Shown piece by piece: positions 13,601-25,069 of a stretch of 64,000 nt of DNA. The stretch's first letter is position 1; every line of letters begins with the position of its first letter. Under the pieces are notes generated by a model. The model saw only the letters and a program-made list of their open reading frames with translations, did not search any database and was not told where the DNA came from. Source of the stretch: Elmis aenea. Lineage: Eukaryota; Arthropoda; Insecta; Coleoptera; Elmidae. The translations under genes and the position numbers were made by a program. The stretch spans positions 58,442,966-58,506,965 of the forward strand of contig OX393576.1 of NCBI GenBank assembly GCA_947652605.1, read 5' to 3'.

Positions 13601-16600
13601 TATGGAGAAAAGTGAAGCTCACTTATTTCAAGTGAGATTTTTTTACTGCCTCGTGGAGTCTCCCCAGCACAGAAGGTAAATTCGCGTTTGTGTTTAACAA
13701 ATAAAATTGAAATAGCTACAAAACCGGTTAAAACCGGTTAAAACCGGTTTTGGAAAATATTTATTTCGTTTTCGTTCTTGAACGAAAAATAATAATTTCG
13801 TTTTCGGTTTCGTTTTCGTTCTTAAAAAAATTTCGGTTAATTTCGTTTAACGTTTTCGTTTTCGTTCCGTTCTCAGTCCCTGGTTACTTTAGCTAAACGT
13901 AGTATGAAGAAAGTATTGTAATTGCGAAAATGTTCGATGTCGATATTTTCACGAATTTATTTGATTTTAGGTGCTCTGAACACTTTTTTAACCATTTTTG
14001 CGATAACGTATGTATGCGTATGTTCGTATATTTTCTTATTTAAATGTCGTTTGTTTCAACTATGTCGAATTTAATAAAACAAGTAATTTGTTTTTTAAAG
14101 AGCTCTTCTAAAAACAAAACACTATAGCAAGTAAAATAATTGAGTCGAAGTATATTAAAAATACGTCTGGTAAAATTCAATTATAGGCCTGACAAACCCT
14201 CTTTTGTCGAATTATAGCTTTCTTTTGTTATTTTTGGTGAGATAATGACGCTAAAAAAACACTAAAATATACGAAATAGTCAACACAATTTATCTTCTAC
14301 ACTTCAGTAGACGTTATTAAATTAATATGGACTTGAATGTAATATATTTTGTATACAAACTAAATAAAACACTCTTTCAAATCAAAATGTATCACAAGAA
14401 ATAAAGTTTGATAATAATATCAGTTTAAATAAAAAATATATTTTTATATAGAACTTTTGTAGTAACGCTAAATTAGTTTAGTTAAAGGCTCCCCTTTGTT
14501 ATAAACAATCTTATTAACTAATAAGATTGCTAGTTGAGAAGAGACTACAGTTTCTTAGCATTTCTACAAGAAAACCGTCTAAAAAAGATCAGTAAATTAA
14601 ACTTGTTTTTATTACAGACATGAATCACTTAAATAATTCAAGTAAATATTAAACATTAAGTATTTAAATAAAAATTTCTCATAGGTACATTTAAAAACTA
14701 AAATACAAACGTTAAATTTAATTAAGAACTTAAACAAACCTTTAATATTATCCCGCTAAAAAAAATAAAAATGCCCTTTGAAACACACAAAGTAAAACGT
14801 TTTACAAAATCTATTTCTAGAGAAAATCCAAATGCTTGAGCAGTTCAACATTTCTAATTAAAACACTTATCAATACGTGCCAATTTTTTTAATATAATTA
14901 AACTAAACAGTGTCTCATTTCCAGCGCTGAAGTATGTAATAAACTTTGTTACAAATAAGCTCGTATTTGAGAACCAAATTTCAAGTCGAGATTCCATCTT
15001 TGATTCGAACGGATCGCCTTTCTTAGAGTCATGCCAGTAGTTTATCAACTAAATTCGTTTTTCTCACGTACAAAAGATACTTCAAAATGAAACCAACTGT
15101 AAAAGTTTACGGAGCTCAGTTCCATGAATTTATCATTTCTTTTTTTAAATTTCTGGATAAAAGTAATTTTTCACGTCCTTATGTGTGCGAAAAATAAACG
15201 TTTATATGATAACAACAACAAAAAATAACCTTGTGTTGACCTGCAAATTAATATTTGCAAAGATAACGTGATATTATTAAATTTATCTTTGACGTACCTG
15301 GCTTAATACACTATAAGAGCCATTAACTGTTTTAGCTAGCAATTACATCCAAGTAGGTACTGTTGAAAGAAAAGGCTGTACAAAAAAAACGCAATAAAAA
15401 ACCAAGCCAAAAATAAATAAATAATATCTATATGAAAACCTACGCGTTTTCCTACTGTTTTCTTTATTATACATGAAAGAAATAAAATGTGTATTGCAAG
15501 GTATTCACGTGAAATGCTTCTTCAGTTCTTTGGATTTTGCTCGTTATGCATAAAAGTCTCCCAAAATATATTTTATTAAAGCTTAGCGATGGGATATCAC
15601 GTTCTCTAATTTTGCTCTTCTTTTTCCGTTCCTTCACATATGCCTCAGCTTTATGAAATTGAATAAATGAAATGGTATTCCCGCAGATGTCACTTTTGCA
15701 CGCGTAAACCAAAATAACCTTATCTATTATTTCTCGAAGGAATACCCTCTCACCCACGCATATGCCATTGTGTTTGTTTAGTTTAGAATAATAAGCGTTG
15801 ATTTAGGCACTTGTTGTTGCGTTTACTAAGTCGTTAATAATTTAAATTGCTCATATATTTACAATCTGTAATATTAATCATTTTCGAAAGCCATTTCTCT
15901 CGTTGCGTAAACATATTGTTACTCGGAGGCTGGTTTTGGTTTGAGTAATTACCGCTATTGATAGCAGCATCAAATTGACAATTTTATGTAGCTTCACAAA
16001 GACTTTTATTAATAACAGGCTTAATAGTGTTTAATCAGCTTAGCTACTAACGTTTTTGTGTTATTTTTCGTGATTGATCGATGCCTAATTAATTTTTTAT
16101 TTGTTTTCACAATATTTTTTTAAATACTTGAACTAAGAAACCCATTGTTAAGGAAATTTCGCTTGTACTTTCCGAAGCGAAGGCGCTGCAATTACCCCAC
16201 CATTTCATCGCCGTATGTCTGTTTTACAATATACAGCATTACGCATTAGCAATACAACACAAAAAATGGCAGGACAACCTAAACGTCACAAAAAACGAAA
16301 ATAACACTACGACACTGATATCTTAGTTTGATTCTGATACGAACATAAACTTGATTATTTTATTTTCAATTTCTTCCTGTAAATCATGATGCGAACATAG
16401 CAAAGAAAAGGTTACAACAACTACTATAGCCGTAAAATATTAGCAAGGCGTAGATGTATAAGAGCAAGAGAGTATGTTTAATTTTTTATTATTAGTTAAA
16501 ATAATCTTATCATATTAAGTATGGATCCAAAAGTTTTTCTAGTTGATTCAGTCAATCGTAATGTCAATAGCTTATGTTATTTTTTAAGTAAATACTATGT

Positions 16601-19600
16601 TTATTGTAAGATGTTCCTAATAATACGAGTACTTTACCTAAACATAAACTAGAGTACCTAATCCCTCCATTTACGCGAATAATTGGTTTCCAAGTTCAGG
16701 GTCTACTAGACTAGAAGTAACCAAAGCAAGAAAGTCTTCTTACTTCTTACCATTAGTAAGTATTTATCGCAAATATTGAAATATTGAAGAAAATAGAAGA
16801 TGGTTTAAAAATTTGTGAGTTGTGCAATTTCCTCTGCTTTTGCTCTGTTGATTAATTGTTCGATGTATCTGCATCTTTCACCGAATCATAATCGTCTTCT
16901 ACTACACTAGTATCACTTCCAGCATAAGAAGTTTATGCGGTTAATTTTGTACTGCTTCATATTTAAAAGCTAATATTTTACGAATGTAGGCTAATGTTTT
17001 ATAATCGGCTATTGCCGAATAGCTATTACTAACACCATAAAATATTGATAAACTTGTAAACACTTTATAACACACGATTTTAGCTGATACACCTTTTAAT
17101 TGCTAAGTAATAAATGTTAAAGTAGCATCTAATAATAAGGGTTAATATTATTTCCTTATCTAGGAAAAACACAGAACTTGAGACAACAGTGTTCTTTCTA
17201 TATATCATCAAGGACACTTAGTTATTAAAGCTTTGCAACTTGCAAGTGTCTTAGTTCGGTTTGCGAGTACTTAAAATTCGAGAATCGAGATTCTCAAGTT
17301 CCAGATCGAGAAAACACATAGGAGAATTTTCGAGATCGAGAATGGATAAATCTCGTCTCGTCTCGTCTCGTGGCAACACTAGATGCTTATATCGCGAGCT
17401 CACTGTATTTATCAAAATATATTAAATCTCATCGAATGTAAAATGATTGTACAATAATCATGCAAAAAGGGTACTTTTATGAAACACTCTATTACAGAAA
17501 ACTTTTTTTTGTACAAATATTCTGTAAATATATCACAGATCTAAGCGATTCATGGTATATGTAATTTTACGGGTCAAATTAAAAAATCGGTTTTGTTATT
17601 AGATTATTTTTCAACTTCTAAATCTTCTATATCTTTAAACTGCTTTATTAGTATAAACAATTTTTTATATTATAAAGAGATATGTTTTTCAAGTTATACC
17701 AAACAAATTTTTAATAATGAAGGAATATATTAAAGGCTTGTTATACGATGTTTGTTATAATTTATTATTACATTTTTATATATATATATGTACACGGAGG
17801 CAATAATATTTCTGCAGAATACGTATAGACTCAAAGGATGTCTCAACTCAATCAAGCAAAGTTAAAAATAAGAAAACAAATAAATAAATTAGATTAAAAT
17901 AATTGGTTATTAAAAATGTCTTCATTCCTATCACTGATTTACAGAAAGTCGTGCGAAACAAAGAATTGTATACGTGCGCAATGATCAAATACTTTTAAAA
18001 TCTAATTCTCTTAATAAAATAGAAGGAAATTTACCGATGGAAAAAAAATGCATTACTCTGCACAATGAAAATTCCCTAAATCAGGATATTACGTTAAATC
18101 AATCTTTTTTTTTTGTTGTATAAATGCAGGTGTTTAATTGTATCTTATAGAGTTTATTTTTCTTAGTATAATGCCGTTTGTCTCAACTATTTTGAAATTT
18201 AATTTACAAAGTTATTCGAAAAATTAAACATTTTGAAAATTTTTCTCGAAAACGGCTTTTACGATTTTCTTCAAATTTTAGTATCTTATAGAGTTTATTT
18301 TTCTTAGTATAATGCCGTTTGTCTCAACTATTTTGAAATTTAATTTACAAAGTTATTCAAAAAATTAAAAATTTTAAATTTTTTTTACGAAAACGGCTTT
18401 TACGATTTTGTTCAAATTTTAGTATCTTATAGAGTTTATTTTTCTTAGTATAATGCCGTTTGTCTCAACTATTTTGAAATTTAATTTACAAAGTTATTCA
18501 AAAAATTAAAAATTCGCTCGCAAAAATAAAAACATCTCGGCCTACAAAAACATTCGTAACTCCGTTATTAGCTGACCGAAAACTTTTCATTCGGTGTTCA
18601 AAATGTAGCTAAAAGACTGGCGCATCCAAAGATGTAAAGAAAGTGCAAATAAAACACTTTTTGATATCATCCACGGCCGTCTGAAAAAGGTCCGGCAATA
18701 TGCCGAGAGTTCGCTTGCAAAAATAAAAACATCTCGGTCTACAAAAAAAAATCGTAACTCCGTTATTAGCGAGCCGAAAATTTTGATTCTGTGTTCAAAA
18801 TGTAGCTAAAAGACTGGCGCATCCAACGATGTAAAGAAACTGCAAATAAGACAGTTTTTGATACCATCCACGGCCGTCTGAAAAAGGTCCGACAATATGC
18901 CAAGAGTTCGCTCGCAAAAATAAAAACTTCTCGGTCTACAAAAAAATTCGTAACTCCGTTATAAGCGGGCCAAAAATTTTGATTTGGTGTTCAAAATGTA
19001 GCTAAAAGACTGGCGCATCCAACGATGTAAAGAAAGTGCAAATAAGACAGTTTTTGATACCATCCACGGCCGTCTGAAAAAGGTCCGACAATATGCCAAG
19101 AGTTCGCTCGCAAAAATAAAAACATCTCGGTCTACAAAAAAATTCGTAACTCCGTTATAAGCGGGCCAAAAATTTTGATTTGGTGTTCAAAATGTAGCTA
19201 AACGACTGGCGCATCCAACGATGTAAAGAAAGTGCAAATAAAACACATTTTGATATCATCCACGGCCGTCTGAAAAAGGTCCGGCAATATGCCGATAGTT
19301 CGCTCGCAAAAATAAAAACATCTCGGTCTACAAAAAAATTCGTAACTCCGTTATTAGCGGGCCGAAAATTTTGAATCGGTGTTCAAAATGTAGCTAAAAG
19401 ACTGGCGCATCCAACGATGTAAAGAAACTGCAAATAAGACAGTTTTTGATACCATCCACGGCCGTCTGAAAAAGGTCCGACAATATGCCAAGAGTTCGCT
19501 CGCAAAAATAAAAACAATTCGGTCTACAAAAAAATTCGTAACTCCGTTATAAGCGGGCCAAAAATTTTGATTTGGTGTTCAAAATGTAGCTAAAAGACTG

Positions 19601-21955
19601 GCGCATCCAACGATGTAAAGAAAGTGCAAATAAAACACATTTTGATATCATCCACGGCCGTCTGAAAAAGGTCCGGCAATATGCCAAGAGTTCGCTCGCA
19701 AAAATAAAAACATCTCGGTCTACAAAAAAATTCGTAACTCCGTTATTAGCGGGCCGAAAATTTTGAATCGGTGTTCAAAATGTAGCTAAAAGACTGGCGC
19801 ATCCAACGATGTAAAGAAAGTGCAAATAAAACACATTTTGATATCATCCACGGCCGTCTGAAGAAGGTCCGGCAATATGCCGATAGTTCGCTCGCAAAAA
19901 TAAAAACATCTCGGTCTACAAAAAAATTCGTAACTCCGTTATTAGCGGGCCGAAAATTTTGAATCGGTGTTCAAAATGTAGCTAAAAGACTGGCGCATCC
20001 AACGATGTAAAGAAAGTGCAAATAAAACACATTTTGATATCATCCACGGCCGTCTGAAGAAGGTCCGGCAATATGCCGATAGTTCGCTCGCAAAAATAAA
20101 AACATCTCGGTCTACAAAAAAATTCGTAACTCCGTTATTAGCGGGCCGAAAATTTTGAATCGGTGTTCAAAATGTAGCTAAAAGACTGGCGCATCCAACG
20201 ATGTAAAGAAAGTGCAAATAAAACACATTTTGATATCATCCACGGCCGTCTGAAGAAGGTCCGGCAATATGCCGATAGTTCGCTCGCAAAAATAAAAACA
20301 TCTCGGTCTACAAAAAAATTCGTAACTCCGTTATTAGCGGGCCGAAAATTTTGAATCGGTGTTCAAAATGTAGCTAAAAGACTGGCGCATCCAACGATGT
20401 AAAGAAAGTGCAAATAAAACACATTTTGATATCATCCACGGCCGTCTGAAAAAGGTCCGGCAATATGCCGATAGTTCGCTCGCAAAAATAAAAACATCTC
20501 GGTCTACAAAAAAATTCGTAACTCCGTTATTAGCGGGCCGAAAATTTTGAATCGGTGTTCAAAATGTAGCTAAAAGACTGGCGCATCCAACGATGTAAAG
20601 AAAGTGCAAATAAAACACATTTTGATATCATCCACGGCCGTCTGAAGAAGGTCCGGCAATATGCCGATAGTTCGCTCGCAAAAATAAAAACATCTCGGTC
20701 TACAAAAAAATTCGTAACTCCGTTAGTAGCGTGCCGAAAATTTTGATTCGGTGTTCAAAATGTAGCTAAAAGACTGGCGCATCCAACGATGTAAAGAAAG
20801 TGCAAATAAAACAATTTTTGATATCATGCACGGCCCTCTGAAAAAGGTCCTTTCAAAAGGTCATACTTGTGATACTTGTCATACTTGTGATCGCGTTGGC
20901 TATGAGATTGTGTAGGGAAAAAATCAAAGTTTGTTATAGTTTTTAATCAAGGAAAACTGGAAAAAAAGAAAAGGTGCTCATAAAGAGAGAGAGAAAAGGC
21001 TAAAAGTACTTCACGAAGTTGCTAAAAAAAATCAAGTTAAGTGATTTGTTTGCTTTAGCTTCTAAAGTTAGTGCACCTGATGTTGAAAAATCATTGATTA
21101 AGAATAGCATTCATCAAATTCGACAAAAGATGACAATCTAATCTGCCCCATTGAAACGGACAAAATTGAAACGTCGATTATCAACGCAAAGTCTTCATGT
21201 TCATACTTAAACTTAAAAGTAAAGATATTTATGGTTTAATATTCTCAAATGAAGGTAGCTTACGTCAAAAAAAAATGCTTTTGAACGCAAGCAAGTATTG
21301 GAAAGAATTATAGATGTAAAACTAATTGGAAAAAGGGGTTTAGCTTTTCGGGCTCACAGGAATCTACTAATTTACTTTCATTAGAGCATAATGAGACTGA
21401 ACATGGAATTTTTTTAGAAATAATTTTATTATTATCTAAATATGACAATATTTTAAAATTAAATTTTTTTGGGTCCGCTACTGTTTGTATATTTTATATT
21501 TTATATCAACGTAAAATAATTTTTTATAAAAAACACCTGACTTGAGTTAAACACTTTTAAATTCAGTTTAAGGATCCAATAAAGTTTTAATTCCGTTTAT
21601 TTTTTACAGCATTCATAAAATCAGAAAGAAATTCAACCACATTAATTTTTCCCCCAATTATACCCTCTCAACTAAGGAACAATATCGAGATATACTAATT
21701 AAAATAAAACGTGTTGCGCCATCTCACCAATTTATAACACAGTAGTATGTTATAAGCGCAATCCTGCTGCGCACCAAACCTCAAGAAGATTTCATTTGTG
21801 TTTTGTTGCAGGGAGAAAAACCCATGCGGCACAGGAGTGTAATGTGTGTCGACGGCCATGAGATGGCACTACCAGACCGATACTGCGACACTAGCAATCG
21901 CCCCAACGAATACATGCCCTGCAAATCTCTTCCCTTATGTTTAGAAGACAGATGA
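1640..21955 (+). CDS. ADAMTS-family secreted metalloprotease, 3' part of gene (10 exons visible)
   Basis: Secreted zinc endopeptidase of the ADAMTS family, which cleaves extracellular matrix proteins. Exons read by splice phase: ~1640-1895, 3830-4194, 4250-4396, 7189-7429, 7859-8174, 9491-9618, 9676-9926, 9981-10098, 12323-12664, 21812-21955; all junctions keep frame. The first exon is highly basic and ends its propeptide in a furin site (RRQKR) before the catalytic domain. The zinc site HEMGHNFGMHHD spans the 4194/4250 junction and is followed by the Met-turn (HVMTP). Then come a Cys-rich disintegrin-like region (7189-7429), TSP1-1 (WGEWSEWSECSRSCGTG, ~7919), the Cys-rich domain, spacer, and two more TSP1 modules (12410-12664 continuing at 21812). 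The stop is at 21953-21955 and AATAAA at ~21975. The signal peptide and most of the prodomain lie left of the window. The last intron (9147 bp) appears to use a GC donor. The exact subfamily is not resolved; the exact start of the first exon is uncertain (candidate acceptors at 1639 and 1644). Confidence 0.93.
2070..2190 (-). repeat. Dispersed repeat copy (CCGGTTTTCC family)
   Basis: On the minus strand this ~120-bp block (ATAAACCGGGATATTCGACGG ... GGAAAACCGGGACG, shortened here) matches 26050-26165 on the plus strand. It is a dispersed repeat in an ADAMTS intron; its class is not determined. Confidence 0.6.
2300..3740 (-). mobile_element. 5'-truncated non-LTR retrotransposon with RNase H, degenerate
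   Basis: Read on the minus strand, from 3740 down to 2300. First comes the end of a reverse transcriptase (YASLIWWTRTQIKDCRKILDKLQR, then SCLRITGVMTRTPTAAM, with in-frame stops). Next, at ~3123-2749, is an RNase H domain (VFIMSDSHAALKTLDS ... FKLVWCPGHTNIPWNEKA). The 3' UTR and a simple (TAAA)-like tail lie near 2300-2325. The domain order and tail fit RNase H-bearing non-LTR elements of the I/R1/LOA type. It sits antisense in the first visible ADAMTS intron. Stop codons make it a dead copy. Confidence 0.85.
4905..6265 (-). mobile_element. Non-LTR retrotransposon RT remnant, split by an insertion
   Basis: On the minus strand, 6265-6048 reads as the RT catalytic block with DDQIILAEDKQDGEYV and GLDINVEKAKYMVTGN (the usual ADDQ-type motif, here TDDQ). 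After an inserted segment (5302-6035) the same element continues at ~5280-4905 with LLYKAVLYTE and AMEMKFWR...DKIRNEVIE, the typical C-terminal part of an RTE/CR1-type RT. Frameshifts and stops are present, so it is a fossil. It lies antisense in the ADAMTS intron 4397-7188. Confidence 0.72.
5302..6035 (-). mobile_element. Penelope-like insertion with 12-bp target duplication
   Basis: The segment interrupts the RT remnant and is flanked by the direct repeat GTTAAGGTTACC at 5290-5301 and 6036-6047. Its minus-strand 3' region holds CTGAGGATGCTC, a loop, then GAGCGAAACGTAGG (5410-5370). This is a short stem followed by CGAAACGT, as seen in Penelope-like elements and three other places here. No RT or GIY-YIG domain is seen inside; the copy is 5'-truncated or non-autonomous. 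The class assignment is inference. Confidence 0.5.
6266..6630 (+). repeat. CAGGGTG-ended repeat fragment
   Basis: It begins TACAGGGTGTCCCAGATTAC directly after the RT remnant and contains AGTTGGCTATGGA, resembling the AGTTGGCTATGACCT motif in the foldback elements at 28.5 and 49.4 kb. No inverted partner was found, so it is probably one arm of a related element. Confidence 0.45.
10640..12230 (+). mobile_element. hAT transposon remnant (N-terminal transposase)
   Basis: The 5' end is CAGGGCCGGCGCAAG at 10640. The coding remnant starts ~11616 with a BED-like zinc-finger piece (MVCLICKNSVAIPKK). It continues with VGQQAMFTKPVQDAEIA ... DFVKDCFALAAKNIC and YFSLSIDVTTDINSTAQ (11868-12170), matching ZBED/EPM2AIP1-type hAT transposases up to the first catalytic region. 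Frameshifts lie upstream, the catalytic C-terminus is missing, and no 3' terminus is clear. It is located in the ADAMTS intron 10099-12322, sense orientation. Confidence 0.75.
12697..13882. mobile_element. Non-autonomous hAT-like element with 8-bp TSD
   Basis: The ends CAGGGACT... and ...AGTCCCTG are inverted. Subterminal regions are rich in TTTTCGTTCC/GAACGAAAAC and AAACCGGTT blocks on both sides. It is flanked by the exact 8-bp direct repeat GTTACTTT (12689-12696 and 13883-13890). Length is 1186 bp with no transposase ORF. It begins only 32 bp after the ADAMTS exon that ends at 12664. Confidence 0.85.
13891..18140 (+). other. ADAMTS intron, no gene recognised
   Basis: AT-rich intronic sequence. 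It includes a small palindrome around AATCTTATTAACTAATAAGATT (14505-14530, shortened) and a (TCTCG) microsatellite-like run at 17350-17375. The minus-strand 96-codon ORF at 15467-15757 has no recognisable motif. Confidence 0.5.
18141..18511 (+). repeat. 141-bp tandem repeat (about 2.6 copies)
   Basis: The landmark TATCTTATAGAGTTTATTTT recurs at 18141, 18282 and 18423, giving exactly 141-bp spacing. Copies are nearly identical apart from an A-rich variable patch. The last copy runs directly into the 196-bp array without a spacer. Confidence 0.92.
18512..20855 (+). repeat. 196-bp satellite array (12 copies)
   Basis: The landmark TTCGCTCGCAAAAATAAAAA (one copy TTCGCTTGC) starts at 18513, 18710, 18907, 19103, 19299, 19495, 19691, 19887, 20083, 20279, 20475 and 20671. 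That gives two 197-bp units, then 196-bp units. Early copies alternate between two variants (AAGACAGTTTTTGATACC with CCGACAATATGCCAAG, versus AAAACACATTTTGATATC with CCGGCAATATGCCGAT). Copies from 19691 onward are almost uniform. The last copy decays after ~20835. There is no ORF. The array lies inside the last ADAMTS intron. Confidence 0.96.
20930..21470 (+). pseudogene. hAT transposase remnant, ZMYM1-like
   Basis: Broken reading frames give KRGLAFRGSQESTNLLSL and EHNETEHGIFLEIILLLSKY (21330-21455, across a one-base shift). These resemble the conserved block of ZMYM1/DUF4371-type hAT transposases. Upstream fragments (20960-21150) are frame-shifted. It is sense-oriented in the ADAMTS intron and dead. 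Confidence 0.6.
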
Positions 21956-22299
21956 TGATGACTGCAAAACACCGAATAAAAACAATTTACTTAGTTCCAA
22001 ACGAGAAAAAGCTGAATATAAAATCCATTTCAGCTTTGTCTCTTCGCAATTGCAACTTTCAACTGTCTTATTGTGTATCAACTTGCATTTTATAACATTC
22101 ATATATTACCCAAAATTTGTTATCAAAACTTAACATTAAGTAAAGTACCAGAAGACTGAAATTATATAACACTTTTTACTAACTTAATTTTTATTTTTAA
22201 TAGTAATTTAATGCCATATAATTGTTATTAGTAGGTGTTTTGTAATATTTACTTAAATTATCAGAATACTTACACATTTTTAATAAACATTTTATGCGA

Positions 22300-25069
22300 T
22301 TAATTTTTTTTGGATATATGATTCATTAAATCGTTTAGAAACGACACTGAACAATCAGTAAATGTCGAATTGTGACAAACATTTTTGAAATTATGGTCGT
22401 GGAAGACGTGCTCTTCGGAAAAGCTGCAAATTAAAGATTATTTCTGTACAAAAAAAAAAACTATTTATTTACTACTCACGTAAATACAGCTGTTATTAAA
22501 TCTCCTACTAATGATTTTCCTTTTGATGGTAGAAACTGTTGAGTTTCACAAATTATTCTTTTCACACATGCATTGCCATTTAGACCAAACCTGCCAAAAA
22601 ACGATATTGAAATATACCAAAATTAAATGCAAATCTCCCTGCATGGATATAGGATTATTAATATTCTTCACTGATTTTAAATTTCACAAGATAATAATAA
22701 TTAAGGTGTAACCAAAATTCAACCAAATACTTTTAAGGGGAGCTTAAGAAACGTAAAATATTCTTTACTTGCAACAAATGGTTAAAGCTATGGAATGATA
22801 CAAACAATGAACAAATACAGCAATAAAAACTTCTTGTGTGTGCCAAAAAATCTATTAAACTAAATTAAAATTCTGGACAGAAAAGCACAAAAAAGGTTTG
22901 TCTTACAGACACTTTTAAGAAAATGTATCCCAATTATTGAAATAAAATCATAATTTGTTTAATTAAAAGAATGCCACCTTGTTTAGAAGATTGGCAAGAC
23001 TCCAATTTAAATGACGTATCTCCTAAAATCAACCTCAACAAAATGCTAAAAGTGTGAGAAATTCGAAAATTTGTCACGCGAATAAAGTTCCTTTTATGGT
23101 TTTAATTTACCTCTTACATTGTGTTGCAAGTTCTGCGTCTTAAAAGACAAAAAGTCTTCGTAAACGTATGAATAGCTTGTGTGTAAAACATCTTAAACTA
23201 AAGAATAAAAAAACAATACCACTATTTTAAAACTACATACTGCTCAAAGGCCTCTTCTAACTGCTCATACACTTCGCGACGATGACGGTAGTGCATAATT
23301 CTACGATGCTTTTTATGAGCTAGAAACATCGCTTTACTTGGCAGCTTAAAAGGTACATCACATTCTCCTAAGACAATGACTCCTGTAGGTACCCGATGCA
23401 TCAAAGGCTTTGCAAAAGACATAGTAGTCTAGAAAGAAACTGTTATTGTATAACTGATATTGTGTAATATAAACCTTATTATAGTTAATAATTAACAGAT
23501 CAGAACAAAACGCTACTAAGATTTCGAAAAGTAAAAATTTTGTCCAAATGAAAATCGCACGAAATTTAAAAGTCAGAGATTACAGCATCAAAACGGGTTA
23601 AAAAATTAAATTTGATGAAAATCAACAAATTTTATTGAAATTATAAATATTTTTTCCAATAGGTACATTGCGAAAACTTTAATCGATTTTCGTTTTTTAT
23701 ACAATAAATGATTAATTAAAACAGCAATTCTTTTCCAGTCGCTAAGACTATTAATTAGATAATTACTAACCGTTTGGATAATTAATTGGAAGGTAATCGA
23801 ACCAATTGTCGTTCATTAACTGTTAATTAAATTAATAATTTTTAATTTGCAGTACAAATTTAATCGATAGTTAAATATAATGTCCTGCAAGTATTCCACA
23901 CAAGCTGCGAGTTTTACAGGCGTTTCGCGAATATTTCTCAATAAAAATGTTCCTATTAGTAAAACCTCTTAATTGTACTCGTATATCTAACGAGAACAAC
24001 CAAATTAATAATATATATTTATATTTTAAACTTTAAAGTCGTTCTGGGGGTTGAAATATTCAGAACAGGATCAGGCTAACATGAGTAGAAGAAGGTATTA
24101 CGTTCTAAGTATGCAGATTTTCTCCAAGGGGTGAGTCGTTTAAGGGTTTCGCTATAGCCATTACACACGCAGAGGTGAACCTTGCACGACGCCCTTATGA
24201 AGGGCTGCTCGTTAAACGACGTTAAATGTATAACCAAGCCTATTGTTTCATTTTATTTATTACATGTTGTATGTAGTCATCTTTGGCTTCAAATATAATC
24301 GTAATGCCGCACCTACATAGTTAAATATTGCGAAAGCTTCGAGAAAAGCAGGATGAACGAAAATCGATGAGTATTGGTGTCGACTACATTGCTGTTTAAC
24401 CGGATGCCCTGCAGGGAAAACTCGTTTAAACTAGCGGAAAAGCTACATTAAGTAATTACGGAAAAACTCCCATTTGATAAGATCGTAAAAACCGGATTTC
24501 CTTGCATCCGTATAAATGGAAATTTAATCAGCTTGCAGTCGGTTTCCCAGCACCTGTTTTTATAAACGCCACATTTGAACGATGCATTATTGGAAGATTT
24601 ACTTTGAAAGCAAAAAATTCCAGCAGAACCGTAACAAGGACGAGGTAGCCCTTCTAATTAATGATATTTGAGAGAGTCTAGGAAAGTCTTAATTCTATTA
24701 TTAATCAACCCTAGAAACACTGCTGGAGTACAAACTCTACAAACTTTTAAAATTTTGTTCCGTTTCAGTCCTTTTTACATTTTTTAGCAACTTATGGTAT
24801 TGAAGTATTGAAAAAGGAAACAATTTTGCAGTAATATCGTATAATAAACCTTGTAAACTATTAAAAAGTTATTACCTAAGAAGCACAATTTTTTAACACA
24901 GAATCTGCGACGCACAAAAACAGTAGTACATACTTACAACAAAATTGCTACCTTCCGGGAACGATAGGTATCTCCGCTTCCTGGATAAAAGAGGATTTCG
25001 TCTTTGAATTACTTGGCCAGATCCAATTACCAGAACAGTAAAAGCTATGAAGTACCGCAGCCATTGCAT
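22300..25069 (-). CDS. DM4/DM12-family small secreted protein (184 aa)
   Basis: Arthropod DM4/DM12 family, molecular function unknown. Minus-strand exons 25069-24938, 23428-23241, 22590-22480, 22423-22300 sum to 555 nt with no frame break (intron phases 0, 2, 2). The start at 25069 is the first ATG after an in-frame TAA. Residues 1-20 form a signal peptide (MQWLRYFIAFTVLVIGSG), followed by a processing-type site LLSRKRR and then YLSFPEGS, the family N-terminal motif. A second basic cluster (RHRREVYEQLEEAF) closes exon 2. Exon 3 has the first cysteine pair (CVKRIIC) and exon 4 the second (CHNSTFTDC, one residue longer than in the paralogues). It lies tail-to-tail with the ADAMTS gene, whose stop is 345 bp away. 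Exon and intron calls are by eye, but phase, motif and cysteine agreement make them firm. Confidence 0.88.

Noticed and set aside
15467..15757. 96-codon minus-strand ORF in the ADAMTS intron
   Set aside because: No recognisable motif, splice sites or codon bias; length is within chance for this much AT-rich sequence.
18512..20855. Regular repeats as a CRISPR array
   Set aside because: The units are contiguous 196-bp tandem copies with no unique spacers, in an insect intron.
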